NCBI GenBank assembly: GCA_005777205.1
Contig: SXNB01000257.1
Span: 1-5,137 of the forward strand
Source: Burkholderiales bacterium
GTDB taxonomy: Bacteria; Pseudomonadota; Gammaproteobacteria; Burkholderiales; SG8-39
Length of the DNA: 5,137 nt
Reading direction: 5' to 3'
Position numbers and translations under genes: made by a program. Every line of letters begins with the position of its first letter. Positions within the stretch are counted from its first letter, which is position 1. This document shows, piece after piece, positions 1 through 5,137 of this stretch. Below the pieces are notes generated by a model. That model was not told where the DNA came from. It did no database searches and saw only the letters and a program-made list of their open reading frames with translations.

Positions 1-1
1 C

Positions 2-88
2 AAGGAAGTGCTGGCCTCGCGCGGACTCACGCTGGGCATGAAGCTGGAGAACTGGCCGCCTGCCGGTCTCGAGCACCACAGGGCATAA
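2..88 (+). CDS. rpoA: RNA polymerase alpha subunit, C-terminal end (partial)
   Basis: Only the last 28 codons and the TAA stop (86-88) are in the window; the gene continues off the left edge. The visible peptide contains LASRGLTLGMKLENWPP, which matches the very conserved end of the alpha C-terminal domain (E. coli has LASRGLSLGMRLENWPP). This domain binds UP-element DNA and transcription activators. The residues after it (AGLEHHRA) are the usual variable tail. The rplQ start lies 10 bases downstream, the standard rpoA-rplQ order at the end of the alpha ribosomal protein operon. The identification rests on a short but highly diagnostic segment. Confidence 0.95.
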   Translation, partial: KEVLASRGLTLGMKLENWPPAGLEHHRA

Positions 89-98
89 GGAACGCACC

Positions 99-521
99 AT
101 GCGTCACGGCCACGGACTCCGCAAGCTCAACCGCACGACCAGCCATCGGCTCGCCATGTTCCGCAACATGGCGAACTCGCTGCTCGCGCACGAGGAAATC
201 ACCACCACGCTGCCCAAGGCGAAGGAACTGCGTCGCGTGGTCGAGCCCATGATCACCCTCGGCAAGACGCCGACGCTCGCCAACCGCCGCCTAGCCTACA
301 ACCGGCTGCGCGACCGCGACACCGTGGCCAAGCTCTTCGGCGAACTGGGGCCGCGCTACGCCAAGCGCAACGGCGGCTACCTGCGCATCCTGAAGTGTGG
401 CTTCCGCAAGGGCGACAACGCCCCGCTGGCGCTGATCACGCTGCTGGACCGCCCGGAGCCCGCCGCCGAGGCGGCGCCGAAGACGAAGGCTGCGAAGAAG
501 GAAGCGGCGCAGGCTGCCTGA
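99..521 (+). CDS. rplQ: 50S ribosomal protein L17
   Basis: This encodes a 140-residue large-subunit ribosomal protein that lies near the peptide exit tunnel and is needed for 50S assembly. The N-terminal block MRHGHGLRKLNRT, the segment LPKAKELRRVVEPMITLGK (about 39-57) and LGPRYAKRNGGYLRILK (about 83-99) are L17 hallmarks. Residues from about 121 form an Ala/Lys/Glu-rich tail, which is typical of longer proteobacterial versions. The ATG start is set by an AAGGAA Shine-Dalgarno sequence at 87-92, which overlaps the rpoA stop and leaves a 6-base spacer. Placement right after rpoA confirms it. The gene is intact and normally the last of its operon. No U-tract terminator is visible in the 54 bases that follow, so read-through into the next genes is possible. 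Confidence 0.98.
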   Translation: MRHGHGLRKLNRTTSHRLAMFRNMANSLLAHEEITTTLPKAKELRRVVEPMITLGKTPTLANRRLAYNRLRDRDTVAKLFGELGPRYAKRNGGYLRILKCGFRKGDNAPLALITLLDRPEPAAEAAPKTKAAKKEAAQAA

Positions 522-575
522 GCGTCCCCGTCCCGGGCGGCACCCGCTGGCACATCGGTTTCTCCGTGCCACAGC

Positions 576-1415
576 ATGTTTCCGACTTCTGAGGTCCTGC
601 CGCCCCTGGCGCGATTCAAGATCATCGACGTCGGCGCAATGGCGGCGGATGACGTCAACGACGCCTATGCGTTGCCTGACTAGGGTCGTCGCTTGCGACG
701 TGATCGGGTTCGAGCTGGTCGTGGAGGAGCGCGAGAAGCTCAACCGGCTGGCCATTCCCGGGCGCCTCTACCTACCCTATGTGATTGGCGACGGCACCGA
801 GCAGACCTTCCGCGATTGCAGCCATGCGATGGCCTCGTCGCTGTTCGAGCCGAACACCCCGCTGCTGGAGAGTTTTATTGACCTGGCGCATTACTGCCGC
901 GTCATCGACAAGCAGCGCGTGATCACGCGCTGTCTCGATAACATTCCCGAGGAGGCGGGCGCCGATATCACCAAGATAGACGTCCAGGGCGGTGAACTGA
1001 TGGGGCTGCAGAGCGCGACCGCGACGTTGCGCAACGTCGCCCTGGTTCACCCCGAAGCCGAGTTGGTCCCGCTGCATCACGGACAGCTCCTGCTGGCGAC
1101 ATCGACGCGTTCATGCGCACCCAGGGCTTCATACTGCACAAGATCGCGGGTGTCGCCGGGCGGATCCTCCGGATGTCCGCAGTGACGCTGCCGGCGAGCC
1201 GCGTGGCGAATCAGATGCTCTGGTCGGCTGTGGTCTATGTCTGCGACTTCATGTCGCTGGACAAGCTGTCCGACGGGCAGCTGATCAAGCTGGCGGTCGT
1301 CCTGCACGAGAACTACGGCTCCTACGATCTGGCCGTCTTTGCGCTCTGGGCCTTGGATCGCAGATCCGGTTCCTCGATCCAGCCGCGCTACGTGCAGCGC
1401 TTGGCGGCGGCCTGA
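576..1415 (+). pseudogene. FkbM-family SAM-dependent methyltransferase, frameshifted
   Basis: FkbM enzymes O-methylate sugars, polyketides and other small molecules. The reading starts at ATG 576 with a SAM-binding motif (FKIIDVGA, about residues 14-21) but ends at TAG 681-683. The match resumes one frame over, from about 694 (CDVIGFE), with KIDVQGGEL and the LVHPEAEL block, until about 1090. It then returns to the first frame (GDIDAFMRTQGFILHKIAGVAG, and later MLW, VVYV, LHENYGSYDLA) and stops at TGA 1413-1415. This fits a one-base insertion near 684-694 (for example one T of 693-694), a nonsense codon, and a one-base deletion near 1087-1095. Repaired, it would give about 279 residues, a normal FkbM length. 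No good Shine-Dalgarno sequence precedes 576. Sequencing error is the alternative, but all neighbouring genes are intact. Whether any fragment is made is unknown. Confidence 0.82.
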
Positions 1416-1417
1416 GC

Positions 1418-2044
1418 ATGGTGGCGCGGCGCGAAGCCCTGCTTGCCCTGCTCGGTCTGTGGCTGGGCCCCGGCCGCGCCTGCGCAGCCTCCAGCACCTG
1501 GAACGAGATGCCGGATGGCGGCCCCTACGTGCCGACGCCGCAGCTGGTGGTTGAGCGCATGCTCGAGCTGGCCAAGGTCGGGCCGAAGGACCTGGTGTAT
1601 GACCTGGGTTCTGGCGACGGCCGCTTGGTGATCGAGGCCGCGAGGCGCCATGGCGCGCGCGGCGTCGGCGTCGAGCGCGATGCCGACCTGGTGGAACGCT
1701 CCCGGGCGGGGGCAATCAAGGCGGGCGTGGCGGACCGCGTCCGCTTCCTGCGTGGCGACATCTTCGAGGTCGACCTTCGCCAGACCACCGTCGTCACCCT
1801 CTACCTCCTGCCCGAGATGATGTTGCGCCTGTCGCCCAAGTTTCGCGCCGAACTACCGGCAGGGGCGCGCATTGTTTCGCACGATTTTCCGCTGACGGAT
1901 TGGCCGCAGGCGGCCATGCTGCAGTTCGACTCGGAGGAAAAGGAGCAGAACCTGGGGATTGGCGCCACCCAGCTGTTCCTGTACCGCGCGCCCGGGCCGG
2001 GCGCGGCCGTGCCTAGGTCACCAGTATCGCCCGGTAGTCGTTGA
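1418..2044 (+). CDS. Class I SAM-dependent methyltransferase with signal peptide (FAM173-like)
   Basis: A 208-residue Rossmann-fold methyltransferase. Visible motifs are YVPTPQLVVERML (about 37-49, typical of this subfamily), motif I DLGSGDG (62-68), the acidic E86 in GVGVE that should bind the SAM ribose, GDIF (113-116), YLLPEMM (129-135) and IVSHDFPLTDW (152-162). The layout resembles FAM173/ATPSCKMT-type protein lysine methyltransferases and their bacterial relatives; the substrate here is unknown. Residues 1-23 look like a signal peptide: R4-R5, a Leu-rich core, and an ACA cleavage site before A24. The RR pair hints at a loose Tat signal. The ATG is two bases after the stop of the broken FkbM gene, with only a weak GGCGG-type ribosome site. 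The last 10 codons overlap the convergent glycerate kinase gene, so the tail PGPGAAVPRSPVSPGSR is probably not conserved. Confidence 0.85.
   Translation: MVARREALLALLGLWLGPGRACAASSTWNEMPDGGPYVPTPQLVVERMLELAKVGPKDLVYDLGSGDGRLVIEAARRHGARGVGVERDADLVERSRAGAIKAGVADRVRFLRGDIFEVDLRQTTVVTLYLLPEMMLRLSPKFRAELPAGARIVSHDFPLTDWPQAAMLQFDSEEKEQNLGIGATQLFLYRAPGPGAAVPRSPVSPGSR
1987..2005. terminator. GC-rich hairpin at convergent gene ends (possible terminator)
   Basis: There is a perfect 8-bp inverted repeat: CGCGCCCG at 1987-1994, a 3-base loop GGC, and CGGGCGCG at 1998-2005. It sits 7 bases beyond the stop of the minus-strand glycerate kinase gene and inside the last codons of the plus-strand methyltransferase, at the meeting point of two convergent transcription units. 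Neither side has a run of T, so it is not a classical intrinsic terminator. It could be a Rho-assisted or RNA 3'-end stabilising hairpin, or a chance product of GC-rich Gly/Pro/Ala codons. Its position is the main argument for a role. Confidence 0.35.
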
Positions 2045-3302
2045 CGTTGGTGAGCGTCGGCCCTGTGACCACCAGGTCGCCCAGGGCGCTGAAGAAGCCG
2101 TAGCTGTCGTTTCCAGCCAGGAGCCTGCGCGCATCGATCCCGAGTGCGCGGGCACGGGCAAGCGAATCGGGGGCGAACAGCGCGCCCGCGTTGTGCTCCG
2201 AGCCGTCGATGCCGTCGGTGTCTGCGGCGATGGCGTGCACCCCGGAGATGCCCTCCAGCTCGACCGCGAGCGAAAGCAGGAACTCGCTGCAGCGCCCGCC
2301 GCGCCCGCCGGGCCCGCGAACGGTCACCGTGCACTCCCCGCCCGAGATCAAGGCCACCGGTGGCTTGAACGGTGCGCTGTGACCACGCACCTCGCGCACC
2401 AGCGCCGCCATGACCTTGGCCACTTCGGAGGCCTCGCCAGTGATCGAATCGCCCAGGATCACGGCCTCGACGCCTTGCGCGCGGAACACCCTGGCGGCGG
2501 CCTCCAGGGAATAGTGCGAGCTGGCGATGACGCGGTTCTCGACCGTCCGCTCCGGGCTGCGGAAGACTGCGGAGTCCGGCTTTGGCGTCTCCTCGCGCTC
2601 GCCACGCACGCCCGCGATCAGGTGCTGCAGCACCGCGCGCGGGGGCTTGATGTCGTAGCGGTTGAGCACGTCCATGGCGTCCTGGAACGTGGTCGGATCC
2701 GGCGCGCAGGGCCCCGAGGCGATATGCGTGGGGTCGTCGCCGGTGACATCCGAGATGATCAGCGCCAGCAGGTTGGTCTTGCACGCCGCCGCGAGCCGCC
2801 CGCCCTGGATATCCGACAGGTGCTTGCGCACTGCGTTGATCTCCTGGATGTTGGCGCCGCAGCGCAGCAGGTCGCGGGTGACCCGCCGCAGGTCCTCGAT
2901 CGCGATCTCTGGCGAGGGCAACGTCAGCAGCGCCGAGCCGCCGCCCGAAATCAGCGCCAGCAGCAGGTCGGAAGAGCGCAGTGCCGCCGCAGCGCTCAGC
3001 ATCTCGCGCGCCGCCTCCTCGCCGGCGCCATCGGGCACCGGGTGCGCCGCCTCGATCACGCGCACGCGCTCCAGCGGCAGGGCGTGGCCGTAGCGGGTCA
3101 GCGCCATGCCGCTGATCGGCTTGCGATCCGGCCAGTTCTGCTCCACGGCGCGCGCCATGGACGCGGCCGCCTTGCCGACGGCAAGTACCAGCGTATGGCC
3201 GTGGTCCGGCGGCACCGGCAGGTGCCGCGGGATGATCTGCATCGGGTCCGCCGCCGCGACGGCGGCGCGAAAGCTCGCCTCGAGCAGTTCCGCCGAACTC
3301 AG
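2013..3302 (-). CDS. gckA: Glycerate 2-kinase (MOFRL family), CTG start
   Basis: It probably phosphorylates D-glycerate to 2-phosphoglycerate using ATP, feeding C2/C3 acids (glyoxylate, tartronate semialdehyde, hydroxypyruvate) into lower glycolysis in the cytosol. Relatives are often labelled hydroxypyruvate reductase TtuD; kinase activity is the better supported role for the family. Taking CTG 3302-3300 as start gives 429 residues, normal for the family. Motifs in order: AVGKAAASMA (41-50), SGGGSALL (119-126), NAVRKHLS (156-163), ISDVTGDD (183-190), ASGP (195-198), then the MOFRL domain with SGGECTV (320-326), GGRGGR (332-337), DTDGIDG (361-367) and GPTLTNVND (414-422). The frame stays open upstream to 3758, but that part overlaps the transglutaminase-like gene and contains no family sequence. 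The first in-frame ATG (residue 21, in AADPMQ) would remove the first helix. It is last in the operon and overlaps the methyltransferase 3' end by 32 bases. Confidence 0.93.
   Translation of the reverse strand: MSSAELLEASFRAAVAAADPMQIIPRHLPVPPDHGHTLVLAVGKAAASMARAVEQNWPDRKPISGMALTRYGHALPLERVRVIEAAHPVPDGAGEEAAREMLSAAAALRSSDLLLALISGGGSALLTLPSPEIAIEDLRRVTRDLLRCGANIQEINAVRKHLSDIQGGRLAAACKTNLLALIISDVTGDDPTHIASGPCAPDPTTFQDAMDVLNRYDIKPPRAVLQHLIAGVRGEREETPKPDSAVFRSPERTVENRVIASSHYSLEAAARVFRAQGVEAVILGDSITGEASEVAKVMAALVREVRGHSAPFKPPVALISGGECTVTVRGPGGRGGRCSEFLLSLAVELEGISGVHAIAADTDGIDGSEHNAGALFAPDSLARARALGIDARRLLAGNDSYGFFSALGDLVVTGPTLTNVNDYRAILVT
3249..3267. repeat. Perfect 8-bp inverted repeat inside the kinase 5' coding region
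   Basis: CGCCGCCG (3249-3256), loop CGA, then CGGCGGCG (3260-3267). In the kinase mRNA it would fold into a strong hairpin starting about 35 bases after the CTG start. It encodes part of the Ala-rich stretch AAVAAAD, so codon composition alone may explain it. A role in start selection or coupling is only a possibility. Confidence 0.4.
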
Positions 3303-3949
3303 CCCGCCTTCTCCCCGAACGTGTCCTCGGCCGCCTCGCCGCCCAGCGCGTAAAGCACGGGGTAGGCCTCGCGGAACGCCCGGGTGATCTCCTCGGCCGG
3401 GACGTCGGCATGGCTGCCGCGGTCGCGCAGGTACTCCATGTGGCGGCGCTCGTCGGCATCGAAGGGGTGGAAGATGGAATCCTCGCGGCCGTCGAACTCC
3501 AATGGCTTGACGCGAAAACGCTCGCACAGGCGGCGATTGAACGCCGGGGTCGCCTTGACCCACTTCCCCTCGATGTGGAACTCGGTGTAGCCGTGATAGA
3601 TGAACAGGTCGTTGCCCATGCGCTCGCGCAGGGCGGGGGTGGTGAGGTGGTTCTTGACGTCCGCGAACCCAACGCGCGAAGGAATGCCCGTGGCGCGGCC
3701 GCAGGCCGCCAGCAGCGCGGCCTTGCCGATGCAGAAGCCCTGTCGGGTCTCCAGGCAAGCCGAGCCCCGGAACACCGCGTCGTCTGAGAAATCGAGGAAC
3801 GGGTTGTAGCGAATCTCGTCGCGCACGGCGTAGTAGAGCGCCACCGCGCGCTCCCGGTCATCGTCTCCGCGGGCATACTCGGCCGTGAACGCCGTGACGG
3901 CAGGGTGCGCACTGTCAATGTAGCGCGCAGATTCGAGGTATTGATTCAT
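3299..3949 (-). CDS. Transglutaminase-like (papain-fold) family protein
   Basis: A 216-residue cytosolic protein with no signal peptide or membrane segment. The transglutaminase-like core spans about residues 30-140. The expected nucleophile is C73 in QGFCIGKAALLAACGRATGIPSR, where the Cys starts a helix and is followed by the GIPSR strand typical of the fold. H119 in YHGYTEF matches the usual HxWxE histidine. The third position, normally Asp in a VDP motif, reads KATPAFN (132-138), so T134 replaces it and N138 may serve instead. Such proteins act as proteases, amidases or peptide N-glycanase-like hydrolases rather than crosslinkers; no substrate can be assigned. The ATG at 3949 overlaps the hydrolase stop in ATGA with only a weak Shine-Dalgarno sequence, so coupled translation is likely. 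Its TGA overlaps the kinase CTG. The C-terminal part from about 140 (PLEFDGREDS, HPFDADERRHMEYLRD) belongs to this subfamily but is of unknown role. Confidence 0.85.
   Translation of the reverse strand: MNQYLESARYIDSAHPAVTAFTAEYARGDDDRERAVALYYAVRDEIRYNPFLDFSDDAVFRGSACLETRQGFCIGKAALLAACGRATGIPSRVGFADVKNHLTTPALRERMGNDLFIYHGYTEFHIEGKWVKATPAFNRRLCERFRVKPLEFDGREDSIFHPFDADERRHMEYLRDRGSHADVPAEEITRAFREAYPVLYALGGEAAEDTFGEKAG
3311..3316 (-). promoter_or_regulatory. Shine-Dalgarno for the CTG start of glycerate kinase
   Basis: On the minus strand GGGGAG lies 8 bases before CTG 3302, inside the last codons of the transglutaminase-like gene. The GGGAG before the hydrolase start at 4815 has the same core and the same 8-base spacer. 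No in-frame ATG, GTG or TTG is available nearby upstream, so this site decides the start call. Confidence 0.6.
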
Positions 3950-4815
3950 CGGTCTAGCTTCATCAGGCGGCGCGCGCCCGCGAACAGCGGGCTGGATTGC
4001 ACCCCCAGGCTGTCGACCACGGAGAAGTGATTGCAGCCCGGCATCGCGATGTCGCCGGCGAAGGCGCCGCGCCAGCGCGTGCCCAGCAGCATGTTCTGGC
4101 GCTTGAACTCCGAGCTCTCGTTACCACCCACCGACGTCATGACCGGCGCGCGGGACGCCGGCTGCAGGAACAGGGGCGACAACCGGTAGGCCGAGGCCTC
4201 GTCCAGCCGCAGGTCCGGCTGCAGCCAGTCCGCCTGCACGAGCGGCCGCAGGTCGTAGACGCCACTGATGCCGAGTCCGCCCTTGTAGAGGTCGCGCGGC
4301 AGCCGCGCATCGAACACCGGCCAGAGCGCCGCCATCATCATCGCCGTGAGGTGTCCGCCGGCCGAGTGACCGGAGACGTACAGGCGGTCCTCGTCCATGC
4401 CGTAGTCCTCGGCGTGTAGCCACAGCCAGCGCGAAGCACGCAGCATCTGGCGCACGATCTCCTCCACGCTCACCTTCGGACAGAGGTCGTAATTGACCAC
4501 CGCCAGCGATACGCCGGCGTCTACCCAGGCTGGGGCGAGGAACGAGAAATCGGTCTTGTCCATCGATCGCCAGTAGCCGCCATGGATGAACATCATGCAG
4601 CTGCCGTCGCCCTTGCGCGCCGGGAAGATGTCGATGGTTTCGCCCGGCGCCTCGCCGTAGCGCTGGTCCAGCGAACAGGTCATGGTCGCGCGTGCCCGCG
4701 CCGAAGCCGCCTGCCAGCGCTCGAAGTAGCGCCCGTGGTCGGGCACCAGGTCCCGGTTGTTGTACTCGCGCGAGTAGAACGCGTTGTCCGCCACCACCTG
4801 TGCCGACGCTTTCAT
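3946..4815 (-). CDS. Alpha/beta hydrolase, kynurenine-formamidase-like
   Basis: A 289-residue esterase/amidase of the alpha/beta hydrolase fold. The N-terminal segment YNNRDLVPDHGRYFERW (18-34) is typical of the formamidase-like subfamily. HGGYW (78-82) forms the oxyanion hole. GHSAGGH (149-155) holds the nucleophile S151, and H263 in GCNHFSVVD is the catalytic His. The acid is probably E233 in GGNESSEF, aligned by eye with the Asp of the HDSPEF-like segment in animal formamidases. Family members hydrolyse N-formylkynurenine or other amides and esters; nothing here proves kynurenine as substrate, and no other kyn gene is in view. ATG 4815 was chosen over an ATG 69 bases upstream because it has GGGAG at 4824-4828 with an 8-base spacer and overlaps the upstream stop as ATGA. 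The upstream extension would lie wholly within the cupin gene. It ends in ATGA overlap with the transglutaminase-like gene. Confidence 0.88.
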   Translation of the reverse strand: MKASAQVVADNAFYSREYNNRDLVPDHGRYFERWQAASARARATMTCSLDQRYGEAPGETIDIFPARKGDGSCMMFIHGGYWRSMDKTDFSFLAPAWVDAGVSLAVVNYDLCPKVSVEEIVRQMLRASRWLWLHAEDYGMDEDRLYVSGHSAGGHLTAMMMAALWPVFDARLPRDLYKGGLGISGVYDLRPLVQADWLQPDLRLDEASAYRLSPLFLQPASRAPVMTSVGGNESSEFKRQNMLLGTRWRGAFAGDIAMPGCNHFSVVDSLGVQSSPLFAGARRLMKLDR

Positions 4816-5137
4816 CCCCGGTGCTCCCGCCACAGACCCAGCGCAATTTGCGCCGGACGGTCGGAGTAGGAAAACAGCACGCACTCGGCATCGGCGGAAA
4901 AGCTGGCTGGCTGCCAGCCCGGCACGACGAAGGTGTCACGCGGCTCGAAGGCGAAGTCCTGGCCGCCGATGCTCGCCTTGCCCCTGCCCTCGATCACCGA
5001 GTAGATGGTGGCGTCGCTGGAACGGTACGGTGCGGTCCGCAGGCCCGCGGGCAGCAGCTGGATGAAGGCGCCGATGGTCGGCATCGCCGGACCGCCAGTC
5101 GCGGGGTTGATGAACTGCATCTTGTAGCCATGGCAGG
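4812..5137 (-). CDS. Gentisate 1,2-dioxygenase-like cupin, C-terminal part (partial)
   Basis: The 5' end lies beyond the right edge; 107 complete codons and the TGA stop (4814-4812) are visible. The frame is open to the edge, and the residues before the first internal Met (CHGYK) fit the family, so that Met is not the start. NPATGGPAMPTIGAFIQLLP is a hallmark of gentisate 1,2-dioxygenases and relatives such as 1-hydroxy-2-naphthoate and salicylate dioxygenases. It is followed by the second cupin barrel (PYRSSDATIYSVIEGRG, about 33-49; PRDTFVVPGWQPASF, about 66-80) and the conserved end LFSYSDRPAQIALGLWRE. These Fe(II) enzymes open an aromatic ring with O2. The iron-binding His residues are in the N-terminal cupin, which is not visible, so activity and substrate class cannot be judged. 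It is the most upstream operon gene seen and couples to the hydrolase through an ATGA overlap. Confidence 0.88.
   Translation of the reverse strand, partial: CHGYKMQFINPATGGPAMPTIGAFIQLLPAGLRTAPYRSSDATIYSVIEGRGKASIGGQDFAFEPRDTFVVPGWQPASFSADAECVLFSYSDRPAQIALGLWREHRG
4824..4828 (-). promoter_or_regulatory. Shine-Dalgarno for the alpha/beta hydrolase
   Basis: GGGAG on the minus strand lies 8 bases before ATG 4815. It decides between this start and the longer in-frame ATG at 4884, which would put the whole extension inside the cupin coding region. Confidence 0.65.

Noticed and set aside
548..571. Inverted repeat TGGCAC / GTGCCA after rplQ as an intrinsic terminator
   Set aside because: The stem is only 6 bp with a 12-base loop and no T-run follows, so it is too weak to call.
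681..694. Programmed frameshift or stop readthrough joining the FkbM segments
   Set aside because: There is no slippery heptamer or obvious stimulatory structure, and two opposite shifts plus a TAG would all need recoding. Decay or sequencing error is simpler.
1113..1415. A separate 100-residue gene starting at ATG 1113
   Set aside because: Its sequence continues the FkbM C-terminal region directly from the preceding frame, with no ribosome site of its own; it is a fragment of the broken gene.
1959..3353. Plus-strand open frame of 464 codons opposite the glycerate kinase
   Set aside because: It is the antisense shadow of the kinase gene with low-complexity composition and no recognisable motif.
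3303..3758. N-terminal extension of the glycerate kinase up to ATG 3758 (581 residues)
   Set aside because: The extension lies entirely in the transglutaminase-like gene, in another frame, is Arg/Gly-rich with no family motif, and would exceed the family's usual length by about 150 residues.
1801..3918. Long minus-strand open frame of 705 codons
   Set aside because: It is an Arg/Ala-rich shadow frame across three real genes, as expected in GC-rich DNA.

Overview
This is a gene-dense, GC-rich window from a proteobacterium, most likely a betaproteobacterium of the Burkholderiales/Rhodocyclales type. The evidence is the ribosomal protein L17 sequence (N-terminus MRHGHGLRKLNRT, later LGPRYAKRNGGYLRILK), the rpoA C-terminus (LASRGLTLGMKLENWPP) and strong G/C at third codon positions. 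The taxon is inferred from remembered family sequence, not from a search.

Plus strand, 1-2044. The window opens on the last codons of rpoA, followed by rplQ, which is the end of the conserved alpha ribosomal operon. No clear terminator follows rplQ. Next is a broken FkbM-family methyltransferase (576-1415): its conserved motifs lie in two reading frames, joined by two opposite one-base frameshifts, with a TAG stop near the first. Two bases after its stop begins an intact class I SAM-dependent methyltransferase of the FAM173-like type, with an apparent signal peptide.

Minus strand, 5137-2013. Four genes run towards the plus-strand genes as one tightly packed operon: the C-terminal part of a gentisate 1,2-dioxygenase-like cupin (cut by the window edge), a kynurenine-formamidase-like alpha/beta hydrolase, a transglutaminase-like cysteine-hydrolase-fold protein, and a MOFRL-type glycerate 2-kinase. 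Each junction is a 4-base stop/start overlap (ATGA, ATGA, CTGA), which suggests translational coupling. The last junction implies a rare CTG start for the kinase, supported by a Shine-Dalgarno sequence at the same 8-base spacing as the one before the hydrolase. The operon looks catabolic: ring-cleavage dioxygenase, amide/ester hydrolase, papain-like-fold protein, and a kinase feeding glycerate into glycolysis. Its substrate cannot be read from the sequence.

The two gene sets converge, and their 3' ends overlap by 32 bases beside a strong GC hairpin. The longest stretch without a gene is 54 bases (522-575). I see no tRNA, rRNA, CRISPR array, insertion sequence or phage gene, and no clear sign of a wholly new system. 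The points most worth checking are the CTG start, the decayed methyltransferase and the unusual gene combination in the operon.
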